From Himantopus leucocephalus (lineage: Eukaryota > Chordata > Aves > Charadriiformes > Recurvirostridae), in contig RSEF01000014.1 in NCBI GenBank assembly GCA_003993805.1, positions 4,529,867 through 4,593,866 of the forward strand: 64,000 nucleotides of DNA, written 5' to 3'. Under the pieces are notes generated by a model, which saw only the letters and a list, made by a program, of their open reading frames with translations, was not told the DNA's origin and did not search any database. This document shows, in pieces, positions 21,090 through 33,062 of the stretch. The position numbers and the translations under genes were made by a program. Position 1 is the stretch's first letter. The number at the start of each line of letters is the position of its first letter.

Positions 21090-22640
21090 TTCAGAGATTC
21101 ATTTGATTTAGGGCTGGAAAGGACCATTAGATCATTTACTTTGACATTTTGTTTAATGAAGGCCAGTAACCCCTATGTTTAGACTGAAAACTTATATTTG
21201 GTTAATTTTATTTCCAGAAAAACAATTAGCATCTAGTTTTGATTTGTGTATGCTGAGAACTGCAGAATCCACCGTTCCCTCGGTATTTTCTAGAAGCGAT
21301 TTGTAACTTTCCCTATTAAAATGTATTCTTAATTGCTCACTTAAAATTGTATGGCGTCACGTTTCAGACTTTGCTTCTTGTTATGCTTTGCTCTTTCAGA
21401 GGAAAGGGTCCTTTGATACCCAGTGTTTTCTTCTTTCGTGTGTACAAACGCACTGCAGTCAAGTCACCTTTCCATTGTCTTGCTGGTTAATGAAACTGAC
21501 TGAATTCTATAAACAAGGTGTAAAACATTTTACTACATTATTTTAGACTGTTTCTTTACTCCAGTCTTCAGCAGCCTTAAAAAATGCAAGTGCTAAAACA
21601 GGATAGTTTTGCTGGTGCTGTGTGCAGAGATAAAAATCCACCCCCATTCTCTGCTTTTAATGTATCCAAAGGTCAAATTTGCTTATTTGCTTTTTTTCTT
21701 CTTTTCCTAGAACGTGGGCTCATATTCAGTTGCTTAACTCTGCCCCAACTCACTGCTTCCCATGTAGTCCTCCTTGCTGCGAGTGAGGCCTACGTTGTTC
21801 CTCACTGACGGCTGTGAAACTTTGCACTTGGCTGGATTAAAATGCATCTTGTTGTAAGTGCCCAAAATAGTGCACATTGCTCTCCAGGATTAACCTCTTG
21901 TTTTCTCATGTTGGTTCCCGCGTGTCAGATTGCTGAAGCTTTGCAACCACTGACTGGTTGGCCCGCAACCGTATTGTGCTACCACCAACCTCTCTTCTAC
22001 AGATGTTTCCGAATGTTTTTACGATCAGCATGTTGTGTTCTGCTGAGTTCTGTGACTCACCAAACTCTACGTTGCATCTATGCCATTATCAACCAAACTT
22101 GTAATCTCATCAAAGAATGACATCAGATTTGTATGATGTGGCCTGTTTTCCATAAAAATGTGATTACTGGTGTTAATTATATTTCTAAACTTTTTAGTTT
22201 AATTAATTATCTTTATTAATTGAAGTTTTTATCAGCTTTCCCTTGCCTTGCCTGGCACTGATGCTGGCCAGCTGGCTCACACTTCAGCGCCACTTTTGAC
22301 TCTTGGCCCCACGCTAGCTGTCATCCAGCGTTCAGGAATTTCCTTTGTGTTAGCATATTTATTAAAAACTAGTTTCAACAGGCTCGCTCTTCGTGGCTCA
22401 GACACATAATGTCGCTGGTATTCTCTGTGCCCTTCCTCTTCAGTGGCAATAGCTTTCCTATTAAGTGCTGGGAGGGGGAACTGCCATCACAGCACTATGT
22501 CACCCAGGAATTCCTCCACATCACGTTAAATGGGCAGATATTATCACCTTTGGGCTTTTCTGCCATAACTGAGCAATTGTTTTAGCTCTACTTCTTATCC
22601 TATGGATAAAATCAGATGGGAGAAGGATTTCACCTAAAAC
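21090..22640 (-). mobile_element. Long, very old CR1-type LINE copy
   Basis: Read on the + strand, the order of landmarks matches antisense CR1 over about 1.5 kb. They are GGGCTGGAAAGGACCATTAG (3' region), GCAGAATCCACCGTTCCCTC, TGCTTCTTGTTATGC, CTTTGATACCCAGTGTTTTC, GTCAAGTCACCTTTCC, AGAGATAAAAATCCACCCCC, TCATATTCAGTTGCTTAAC, GCACTTGGCTGGATTAAAAT, TAATCTCATCAAAGAATGAC, CCATAAAAATGTGATTACTG and GTGTTAATTATATTTC. This corresponds to the 3' UTR and much of the reverse-transcriptase part of ORF2. All frames are broken by stops and indels. It resembles an older amniote-wide (turtle-like) CR1 subfamily more than the young avian ones. Boundaries are approximate. Confidence 0.85.
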
Positions 22641-24115
22641 TCCGGGACACGTGTGTGATACATAGGCATTAGCAACACTAGTCTCCAAAAGTCATCTCTT
22701 GGGTATAGACTTCTGTAGCTCTGCCACAGTGAAAGAGACAGTGAATTCCTGGAGTCTGTCCTATGTGCAACTTGAGGCTAGCATTATTCCAGAGCTCTGA
22801 AACCCCAGGAATCTCCCAGTTATCCATGCAGACTGACATCCATTACTCCACTAGCCCAGGCCGTGAGGCTGCGTTCCTGGGGTGCAATATCGGTGTTGCG
22901 TGGGTTACAATGGAGACTTACATGGTGTGACGTTTCCACGTCAGCACTACTAACAACAGCCTTAGGCACACTGTAAGTCTTTTCCAAACAGAGCTCGTAT
23001 TTAATTCGGTGTGTTATGGAAAACTCTGGGCAGGTTTTCCACTCAGATGCATTATATTCTACAAGGGCACTCTGCAAAGTACAGCATTCTATATATCTAT
23101 ATATCATTTATCTTTAGGAAAATAAATAGAAGTCCTTATAACAATTAAACACCTGTCTGCTTTTCCTAAGGAACCAGGGTTATATGCCGGAAAAGTAAAT
23201 CAATTTCTTTATCAATTGTTGGATATTTAGATTCGGGGATCAGGCACCCAGTTCAATGCAACACATATTCTACTTTATATGACTAAAGGAGGAGGAAAAT
23301 CATGATGAAAGAACACCATTTGGGTCCAACTCCCAGACAGTATGGAAAAGAAATTAAATGCAAAATTGTCCAGGTTGCACCATGGATCCATGCGTCTACA
23401 GATTAATATATCTCTTTTTCCCTCTTGGAAGTGCAGATGACATTGTGGTAGACTTGCAAATGGATCTAGCACAGAACGTGTGATCAAAATCAGCTGTGTG
23501 AGTGAGAGTGAAGAATTTTGCCCAAGAGGCAGGTAATTTAGTACAGGCCTAAAAATCTCTGCCTTGGGAATAAATAGTAGTCTCATTAGCAATACCTCCA
23601 CCCACTACATATCCCTGTTCCCATAGTTCTGTGAAGACCTTAACAGAAGAATCTTATGTGTAAGCAATGGATGCTCTGATTTGGACTGTGTTCGTAGAGT
23701 AGTTTTAAATCTGGCTAGCAAATACCAAAATCTTGGCTGAAAAGTTGTGATGTAAGAAGCGCTTATTAGATGCCTGCAAACACATCTCTCATCATCCACA
23801 TTTGCATACCCAGAGGTTAGCTCAAATAATTGACAATAATGTCAAGCATATCTTATTTATGCGAGAATTATTTTACTCGCATATGTCACTGAACATAATT
23901 GTTTTCTCAGTGTTTTAAGATTCCTCCTCCAGACAGGGAGCCATGGAAATGTCTTTCTGACATGAGCTCAGGAGTAGCTGGAAGAAGCCGCAGCCGCAGA
24001 GAGGCTGGGACACGCACAGCTGGTCTTATTTCCAGCTGGTTTTTGTATGTTCTGCGGGTGGAGCAGACGTTGATAGCTGTTCCCTTATAAAATATGTAAT
24101 AGTGTACTTTATGGC
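22641..24115. other. Unique non-coding DNA
   Basis: No gene or named repeat recognised. A short (TATATC)-like AT run lies at 23088-23105. Open frames reach 108 residues (23275-23601, minus) but match no family I know. Confidence 0.45.
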
Positions 24116-24133
24116 CTAATATATTTTCCAGTC

Positions 24134-24172
24134 CTAGGGCCTGATCCAGAGTCCACTTAGCTCTCTGAACAG
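24134..24172. repeat. Possible palindromic amniote repeat arm
   Basis: CTAGGGCCTGATCCAGAGTC, followed by CACTTAGCTC, matches the GGGCCTGATCCAAAGCCCACT-type arm that recurs in reptile and bird genomes. Only one arm is visible. Confidence 0.4.
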
Positions 24173-26165
24173 GCTTCCAGTGGCACCAGTAGAGCTCTGG
24201 CAAGTTCTTAATGAACCAATGCAAGTGAGAGGTAATTTAGGGCCATTATCTTTGTAGGGTTGCACATGGTTCGGCGATGCTCTAACATTTGACTCCAGAG
24301 TTCTCTCCCTGCTGCTTCCCTTGCTTTCACTAGCTGCCTTTCACCGGCCTTCGGAGATTTATACACGACAGCTCTGGGTCTCTTACACTGTCGGAGGCCA
24401 CTTGCCACCGAGTCGCAGACACTGTACTCTCTTGTCTCCTTGGCAGCCTTCCCCGGGAAAGCTCCAGGCCCAACAGCGGTTGATAATGTCTGGTGACATT
24501 TTGTGGCACTCCTTCAGTCTTGTCAGTCTTGTCATACTTTTCTGCGTTATGCATCGTCAACCGCAGCCTCCTAATTGTGACTTGATATTTAAGTTCGTTG
24601 GCAAAGGTTGTTTGCTTATGGGTCAGTATATCCACTTCAACAGCCTCAGAGCACAGAGTGACAGGGAGAACATACTGGAGCTTTGTGTTATGGGAGAGTG
24701 CTGCAGATCCTTCCACGAAAGGCTGATTTCCACATACAGGGTGTAGGCTGAATTTGGGACACAGGGAATGTGAGCGAATGCAGGAGCCAGACTGCTGGAA
24801 ACGTACCGAGACCAAAACCAGCCAGAGGGAAGGGGAAGATTCTGCGCTTGCTCCTGGGCTTGGGACTCAACATCCCATCTCTGCCTTCTTAGGTTTGCAT
24901 CTTTGGGTTGCAAAAAGTATGGTTCCAAAAATAAGATCCAGCCATTCTGCCAGCAAGTTTTTTGTGTGTCGCTCATTTACGTGCACGGGCCACTCGAACA
25001 AACAAATATTGCTTTGCCTCTTCTGCAGAAGAGGAGATTGTACCGACTTTTTCCTACTTTGGATATGATCCAAAAGGGGTAACGCAATTTCAAAACTAGT
25101 ACGGATGTGCCAAGTACATATATATCTCACCAGTTTGATGTGGTTATGCTGGGGCCTCCAGATATTTCACACCTACTGGATGTTTCTGGGAAATGTTGTT
25201 TCCACTCCTGCAATTCCTTGGTTTTGCTCTTGTTTGTGCTTGTCCCATTAGATCAAATGAGGCTAATGACTGAGGGATAGCCGTGCTTCCCAGGGATTTG
25301 AGGACTTAAATGCTTGAAAGCTGTTAGCAGACATGCTCTGCTGTTGAATACATTGAAGCCTTTTGCTGCAGGGGATCGTCCTAAAGGCTGTAAGAAAACG
25401 ACAGCTCGGTATTTTGACAACATCAGCTCACAACTTTGTTTTAGCAAGAACAGTCTTTTTCTGATCCCAATGTAGGTCATGGCTGCAAGTTAATTTCTTC
25501 CATGTGCCATTATGATGTAGGACACATTCAGAAAAACGTCGTTCTCCCAGGGTGAGAAAAAAATGTGTTTACTAAGCAGTTATAGCCCATTTTATTTTTT
25601 TTCCTCCCAAATTTCCCATGTGCTTTCCCATGCTTTGCTTTGCCCTCCTCCCTCCTCCTTGTTTTCCTTCGTTAGAAGCCTGACTCCCCGTCACTGGCGT
25701 AACCAGTTTAGCTCCCCGGGCTCTCCAGCGCTCCGGCTGTGCAGGCAGCCAGCAGCCCCATCCCAGTCCCACCAGGGCAGGCGGCTCCTCCGCAGCTCCC
25801 TCCGGCTGCACTGCAACTTGCCCCTTGGAGCAGGGTCTGCACACCCCCCCCTGCCGGGCGTTTGGGGCCTGGGGGGTCCCAGCCCACGTTCCTCTGGATC
25901 CCTACGAACCCACCGCAGGTCCTCCTCCACTGCAGTGGGAGCAGGGAGAAGCGGATGTCTCCTGTGGCTTCTGGCTTTGCCTGAACTTCACCCAAACACC
26001 GATAAGAAAAGCGCTTGTGTTTGCTCTGTCTGGGCTGCATGCACACCAGACTCCTCTCCCGCCGGTCTGTCGGCTCTGCCGGCCGAGGAGTGGCTGCGGG
26101 GTGGACTGGCGTACCTGGGCAGGGCTGGTGACTGGGAGAACCGTATTCTTAAACCCAACTAGCAA
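24173..26165. other. Unique DNA, GC-rich toward the right end
   Basis: A small tandem (AGTCTTGTC)2 sits near 24515-24534. Positions 25690-26150 are GC-rich and open overlapping frames on both strands (199 residues at 25563-26162 plus; 112 and 90 residues minus). The plus frame runs into the CR1 at its end, and no domain is visible, so no gene is called. Confidence 0.45.
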
Positions 26166-26170
26166 ACGGT

Positions 26171-26405
26171 CATAGAATCATAGAGCTATAGAATGGTTTA
26201 GGTTGGAAGGGACCTTAAAGCTCATCCAGNNNNNNNNNNNNNNNNNNNNNNNNNNNNNNNNNNNNNNNNNNNNNNNNNNNNNNNNNNNNNNNNNNNNNNN
26301 NNNNNNNNNNNNNNNNNNNNNNNNNNNNNGCCCCGCTCCAACAGCTCCATGTCTCTCCTGTGCTGAGGCCCTTCTTGTGCTGAGGACTCCAGAGCTGGAC
26401 ACAGT
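26171..26405 (-). mobile_element. CR1 LINE copy interrupted by an assembly gap
   Basis: The 3' tail (CATAGAATCATAGAGCTATA, then GAATGGTTTAGGTTGGAAGG) lies immediately left of the gap. The antisense of an internal segment (CAACAGCTCCATGTCTCTCC, then GGACTCCAGAGCTGGACACA) lies immediately right of it. The two flanks belong to the same orientation and the expected order, so the gap sits inside one CR1. A canonical copy would need several hundred bases between them, more than the 100-N placeholder. Confidence 0.92.
26230..26329. other. Assembly gap of 100 N
   Basis: Exactly 100 Ns within a CR1 copy. The true length is unknown. Confidence 0.95.
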
Positions 26406-27380
26406 AAAGTGTCTTAAGCAGAGGCCTTGGGCTCTGGGCACTGCGTAAACTGAGGCAGTGCCTTATTTCAATAAACTGTGTACTTGATCAGTAGTTTTTA
26501 AGGCTGTTTGGTTGGTGGTGATAAACAGAGGGGCTTTCCATGCGGCGTCCCCAGCGCTGCTGCAGTGAATTTGCTCTGACACAGCGTTATGCGTGCAGAA
26601 GAATGAAAAACCTAATTAACGTCACCTGTGATGAAAGCTCTGTAATCATGACTGCAATCTCAGAACAATTAATCATCCACCCACAATAAGTCACCAGGCT
26701 CATTTTTCTATTTTCTTTCTAAGTTCTGCGGAGTTAAGAGAGCTGCTGGAGCAAAGGAGGCACTGGGGGGTTTGGGGTCCCAGCTCGCTGCAGCTGACTG
26801 GTGAATCCCAGTGGGAGCACAAGCACAGAGAGCAGCCGGCGTGGCTTAACAGCTTTCGTCCCAGTCCCCTGCTGCCATCGCTCCAAACTTCACCTACCAT
26901 CTTACAAGCTCTCTGTGTGCCTGAAAACACTGTTTCTGGCACCTTGAACTAAACTCGTTCAGCCACTTTGAAGGCTGCAGACCCTGGAGAAAGAATAACT
27001 TTCCCATAGATATATAGATATATATATCTATCTCACACAGGCTGAACTTCTGTCTGTATAGGCTTTTCAGTTTTGTTCTAGAGTGGTTGTGCTGAAATGC
27101 CACGAGACAAAAGCATCGTAGTATGAGTCCTCACGGTGGAAAAATCTATTGAAAATGTAGAGAAACCGGCTGACCAAGTTGAAAGTTTAAGCCCATTGCT
27201 CGGAGTGTCTTTTTCAGCTTCTAAACCAGGCACGTAAAGATGGTGGGCTGCCATAACGGCGGGTGCCTTACCAACGGCCTGTGCAGTAAAAAGGCAGCGA
27301 GGGGTCACATTTTCCCTATTCAGCTTGTACGTTCACTGCACTGCCTTTCCAGGAAAAGCCGATTTTCACAGCACATTGGA
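26406..27380. other. Unique DNA with enhancer-like AT-rich patch
   Basis: Positions 26575-26700 are AT-rich and repeat-free, with ACCTAATTAACGTCACC, TAATCATGACTGC and CAATTAATCATCC words. They could be a conserved element, but this is not testable here. An (ATAG)/(AT) run at 27006-27032 includes an 18-bp palindrome. No gene is seen. Confidence 0.4.
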
Positions 27381-27389
27381 GACCAGGTC

Positions 27390-27450
27390 TTCAGTTGTTA
27401 CAGGGTGATGTAGCTCCACCAAAGTCAATACATCTCCGATGGTTTGTGGT
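27390..27450. repeat. Probable palindromic amniote repeat fragment
   Basis: GGTGATGTAGCTCCACCAAA, followed by GTCAATACATCTCCGATGG, closely tracks the TAGCTCCATTGAAGTCAATGGAGC-type palindrome found dispersed in reptile and bird genomes. Confidence 0.45.
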
Positions 27451-30400
27451 AATTAAGGGTGGCACTGAGCCTCCGACACTGTCAGAGAAAGCAAAATGTT
27501 TAGTTTCTCTAAAGCAAAATAGCAGTTTATTAACTGTTAAAATCTGAAAAAAAAAAAAAGAATCTCAAAGTAAATTAATTCGATGTGCTCTTGACACCAG
27601 CAAAAGAGGAATTTTATCGCTTTCAGTCTATGCGTGAAAACGTTGTACAGTTTTACAGGCAACAACAGCGTGTGACCAACAGTGAGACAGAGGCAGTGTG
27701 GCTTATATGAAAGAAACAGCAGTACGAGAAAATGTAAATATTTATAAAAAGGCAAAATAGAGTCTGTAAAATTATCTTACATTCGAGACATATGGATACC
27801 ATCACCAGGGATAATATAAAGAGAGAGAGAGAAAAAAAAGAATTAAATTCCACTTACAGGGACTTCGGAATAATCTAATAAAATGTCTGTGGCTACACAG
27901 TACAATTTGGTTCTACAGTTTTAAATTCAGGAAAATATATCTCAGGATTATATTAGTGACAACACCTCGTACCTGTGCCCAGCAAGATACTGCTCTGCCC
28001 CCTCAGACCGGTCTCTCCTGTTGGACCCAAACTTTCATTGCTTATTAGGGCAAACTCCCATCACGCTCGGGGGGCTGAATGCCCTTCTCATTTACATGGA
28101 AATGGGAGGACTGAAGGATATCGTACGCAGGTTACAATGTCAGCTTTCCAATCAGATCATCAAAATTTAAAAGTTTGATAAACCCGATTTTCCAGCTGAA
28201 AACACAGTACTTCTGAGAGCTGTGATCTTTGTAAATGATTCCTGACCCAGTTTTCGTAGAGAAATGCCCTTGCAGCCCCGGCATTTCTTCTTTCTCTTTT
28301 CAGTGCCTATTTGCAGCTTCTCTCTGAGGCATAAAACTTTCTCATGTAAATGATAGTTTTCTTAGAAAGCAAATCCACCGGGATTTTTAATTAGAATATC
28401 TTCATGAACGTCTGAACCAAACTGCAGCGCACTACGAAGTCTTGAAGTGACGCTGAACAGTACCGCTCACATTTTGATTTCGTGTTTGCTGTTAGAACTA
28501 TTTGGTGAAGATAATATTTCAAAATGCATGGCTCAGTCACAAAAGAGTTCTTGCAACCATGAGAAAGAGAGGGAGCTTGAAATATATACAAAAACCTTCT
28601 TTGGAAGAAGGAGCAGGGCAAAACATCCGATGAGAAATTACATTATAAAAAATCTTTAATTTATTATGAGGGCAATTTTCAGATTGCAGTGTCAAGGTCC
28701 TTCGTGTTTATGAACACTTTCCGCACTCACCTAGTAACTGAGAGTCAAGGAGAATCTATCAAATTAATTTTAGTTTTGGCTGGAGAGTTAGACTTTTTAA
28801 AGAATGCTAATGATTTTGTCCAGACATTAATAAATCTGCAATAAAACCCACCACGCAAAAGGCAGATGAAGGGATATTTTTGTCCTTCGTTCCCTTTCAC
28901 TTCTTGGAAGGCTGGAAATATTACTTATGTGTGCTGCTGGGGACAGGTTTTTGAGCGCACGGGACAAGATTCCAACGGGCAGTGCAGGTTAGAGGGACAA
29001 ATCCAAAGGGAGAGGGCTGTCCCGTGTCTGCAGGGAGATGCCGCTGCCCCGTGAGCACGGAGCAGACCGGCAATTTGAGAGAAGAGCGTGGCCTTCCCAA
29101 AGCCGCGGTAGAGCTCCGGCTGGCCGCCGGGAGGGTGAATCCGGGAAAGGTGGGTCCATGTGGACCCTCATCTCCAGCCCTTTTCCTGAGCGCCTGCTGC
29201 TGAGCGTGGCTGCAAACCCGTCGTCCCGGTGCGTTGTTCTGGTGCAGCCTGGCTGTTTTCCGGAGCTTTTCCGTGATGGCAAAGCAAGCAGAGCCGCTGG
29301 CGCTCCCTCGGGAGCGGCTGTTGCAGCCCGGCGGCTGTGTCCGGGCAGAAACCCGTTGCACGAAAGTGAGAACCTGAGCATCTTCAGCTCCCATTTGCCT
29401 CACTGGCAGCTGAAGACATTAATCATCTTGCACAGGACCCTGAGCGTCTCTCGTAAACCTAAATGAGGATAAACAATGAAGTTGACTTTGTTTTTTGCAG
29501 AAAAGGGGATGTTACTGAATGTGAAGCCCAAAATACAGTTTAGTCTCCTGTTGCCACCTCTGCAGGGAAAAATGGAATTATATTGAGCTCTAAGTAACTT
29601 AGTTTGGGACAACTTATTTGGTCTCTCTGAAGTATCAGCCCATTCCCCAGAGCGTTAAAAAGTGAATGCTGGTGTCCAGGCTATTGCCATAGCAGCCCTG
29701 CCAGGGGTTAGGCGATACATAACACAGCAGAGTCTTCCAGTAATTCCTCTGTAGGTTAATAATGGAAACAGAGCTCTGCAAGGCCAGGGCTAACACAACA
29801 CGCAGAGATACAGCGGAGCCTGGGCAAACACTTAAAGTGACGGGAAGTAGTGGACAGAAGCCCAAAGGGCAGCTTTTCTCCATTTTCATCGCCTCATAAA
29901 TACAAATACTCAACATCCATTGCTCTCTCCTGCAGTGTCACATCTTTGCACTGAATGCCGAGTATCTGTTTCTGCTATCAGTGATGGATAAATTCCTAAT
30001 GCACTGCGTCGAGACAGCGCGTGGATTTTTCAAGGAGGGATCATTCAAGAAGCTTCTAGCAAACTCTACCTCAGTTTAAGTGACTACAGGATTAACAGAG
30101 TGAGACCTAGCAAAGAAAGCAAGCTCTGGGATTTGAAAGCAACCAAAGTGAAATGTCTTCTGGAAAATGGACCTGAGGATCTTTAGGGGTTTTTTTAAGA
30201 GCTGGAGTGCTATTCCTCTTAAAATGGGTTATGGGTGGGGTTTAGGAATCCTTTTCTGGACTCCAGCTTTCTGTATAATGCATTTTCTCCCATAGATACA
30301 GCACGTATTCTCCTTCCAGAGCACAGTGAGTAAGGAGTACAGTCTCAGGATGAAATCTTTCCAGCATTATCTGTTGTAAAATACACAGCTGGATTGATTC

Positions 30401-31540
30401 CCAGGTCCATTCTCATCTCTTTTGACTTGCAAAGCCATGGCAAGACTCCAGGAAAGAGGTGGAGCACCCTGTAAAAATGCAGAGTGCTCACTACACCCAA
30501 ATAGCTTAAAATCCGAAGGTATTGCCTAAAGGAGTTTGCTGTGCAAAGGAATTATAGTACAGGAGGCAACAAAAAGACAAACAAATTTAAGTTAATGGAC
30601 AGAGACATTTATAAAACATAGCTCCTTTGTACCTTGGTGTAAATTCTGCCCCTGCTCCTCTTTCCTCAGTTGAGGTTATGGGCCTAAATGCAGCAAAACA
30701 GTTAGAGCACGTTCCATCACAGATGCTTATGTCAATGAAAACTCCAAAATAGGAGGTAAGACCTCGATCCTGCAGGGACCGTGGCGCACGCGGAGCTATA
30801 TGCTGCTGCGCGGTCCCCGGGGGTCGGTGGAGCTCTGTACAAGGAATGCTGCAAAGAGGTTCTGCCCTCGAGGGATGCTATCACCCACCACGAAGCATGA
30901 CAGAATTCATACTACCCTTTCTAGTCCCGTAAGAATTTATGCAAAGAAGAGCTGAGTAGGAATTTTCCATCGAAATGCTTTTTCAAAAGAAAATACAGTT
31001 TCTGAAGGTGGATGAATTGATGCCTTCTTGCAGTTTTTCATTGGAAAAAAAATCCGCCTTGAGACTTACAAACTCATGCTGCCTTGGTAAACACGCACAT
31101 ACATTCTGGCAAATGGTACAACGCTGACATGTCATCTCATTGTCTTGGGAATAAGTAGCAGATCTGTGAGTATCGGTGAGAAGAAACAGATGATTCTTTC
31201 TTGGCTACTTCATGCTAGTGAAAATTTCCCTGCTTGAGCATCTTTAATAGGCACTTCAATACTTTCACATAAATCGTTTAGAGTTTATAGGGTTTGCTCA
31301 ATGCTTTGAAAAAAACATGGAGGAAAGGATCCCTTATCTGGTACTGGTTGATATTGCGGGAATTTTGCCCTACTAGATAACACAGATCAGACCCAAACTG
31401 TCTTGTGGGTCTTTACGCGAGAGAACCAGCATTCGGTCAGTGTGCCAAACTGCACATCTGGCTAGCAGGTTAACGCAGTTGTGGGAAAAGGCACATTCCA
31501 TTCCAATTTATAATATACAACAAATGCTTGTTGGTTTTTA
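27451..31540. other. Unique, mostly AT-rich non-coding DNA
   Basis: Contains an A13 run at 27547-27559, a short (GA)n at 27820-27831, and repeat-free AT-rich blocks at about 28600-28880 and 29640-30110 with an enhancer-like texture. Positions 28980-29350 are GC-rich, with frames open on both strands. Around 30730-30783 a GTCAATGAAAACTCC..CGATCCTGCAGG string may be another old foldback-repeat fragment. No gene is supported. Confidence 0.4.
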
Positions 31541-31635
31541 CAAAAAAAAAAACAAAACCCACAAGTATTTGCTATTCCAAACATAAACTGTGGGAGGAAA
31601 GAAAAAAAAAAAAGAAAAGAAAAGAAAGGAAAGTC
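31541..31635 (+). repeat. A-rich low-complexity tract with (AAAAG)n
   Basis: An A11 run at 31542-31552 is followed, after unique sequence, by a purine tract of A and AAAAG/AAAGG units at 31597-31633. Confidence 0.85.
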
Positions 31636-33010
31636 TTGTTTTATTTTTCTATATTAACCATAATCCGACATGATGGAAACAGTAAAAAATCAAGCTCATA
31701 AGGATTTCTGATGATGGGATAACCCTAGGTTCTTTGTTCTGAATATAAATTGATACATTAAAATGTGCTCATAAGAACTGCAGCTTTAGTGTGAGTAGCC
31801 AAGAATAAGAAACTCAGCTTCATAAAATGACACCTAATGTAAAAGCTGTCCAAAAGACATTGTTCTATACATACTCCCAAAATGGCCCATTTGCTTATGA
31901 AGCAAAAGAACGGGTAAAAAATGCAGGCTGCCCCAGAAGCTTGTTGTTCAAAACTGGGTTTGTACACATGTTTCGAAGTTGGTGCTTCTTTATTACAAGC
32001 CTTTATAAACCCAGTCAACCCAATTCCAATGAAAATTAGCTTTTGCTTCTTTTATTTTCCTTTATGGAACAGTATGGGACATGAAAACACCCTTCTACGC
32101 TGGTGGAATCACTCTTCCTTCCTCCAGAGAAAACTCCTGGTGAAATTATTGCCCTATACATTCAACTACAAAGTCAAAACCAGGATTTTACCCTCTTCCC
32201 TAGATATGGATTTATTTGCAGGTTTGCTTTTAGTTAGACTAGCACATCGGGGGTAGTTCTACCGGCTGTAGTAAGACACTCTGTCTCTACCCCTTACGCT
32301 CTATAGTGAAGCTCAGACTGTGATAAACGCTATTTTAAGTGATATAGATTAAATTTCCATTAACTGATTACCACTGAACTTATGCTGATTTGATGTCAGC
32401 CCAGTTCCAGGGATATACAAACAGAATTTGAAATGATGAAGGTCTTTTGGGAGATGAGAACTGAAAGCAAAGTGTAATTTTTTCCCAAAGTAAGTAAAGC
32501 TGGCTTGAGACTAATTGTATTAGGCTTTATACCCTTTCTGCCACAGCAGCTGAGGATATGAATGTTTTAAATTAGTGAAGGCAATTTCTTAGTGGAAACG
32601 AGCCTTGGTGGCCAGTTAGACAGACAGGTAGGGAGAATAAGCTCAACACATTTCATGAGAGTAGGCGGCTGGGTAAGGAAGAGAAATCCTATTAGTGCCC
32701 AGTTAAAAGAATGGCTCTATCATGAATTCAGTGCTTATTAGAGGATCCAGAGGGACTCCTGCCATAGAGATGCAAATCCATAGGAAATTAGGTCCCTGAA
32801 TTCCAGTGCTCAAGGAATCGCTGGTTTTGTGGCGGTGTTCTCAAATACGAATGGTGAGAAATCGGTCTCATTTATATTTCTGTAAATCAAGAGTAACCCC
32901 AGAGCAAGGAGATGGAGTCATCATTCTTAGATATTCCAACAGCTCCCATGGCCTCAGAATCTGAGTGCTTTCTCTGTCTGCGTGGATCCATTACTGCCTG
33001 TGCGCTGGGG
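31636..33010. other. Unique AT-rich non-coding DNA
   Basis: No gene or named repeat. A perfect octamer ATGCAAAT lies at 32770-32777. Confidence 0.4.
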
Positions 33011-33012
33011 AG

Positions 33013-33062
33013 ATGGTAATATCCTCATTTCTCAGATTGCACCTGAGACAGAGAGAGACTGC
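33013..33062 (-). repeat. Possible MIR-like SINE fragment
   Basis: GGTAATATCCTCATTTCTCA, followed by a diverged GACAGAGAGAGACTGCAG, resembles MIR sequence around TATCCTCATTTTACAGATGAG and GACAGAGAGATTAAG. Short and diverged. Confidence 0.35.

Noticed and set aside
25563..26162. 199-residue plus frame
   Set aside because: GC-driven, with 112- and 90-residue minus frames over the same bases; no domain.
27006..27032. AT palindrome as a regulatory or cruciform site
   Set aside because: Explained by a simple ATAG/AT microsatellite.
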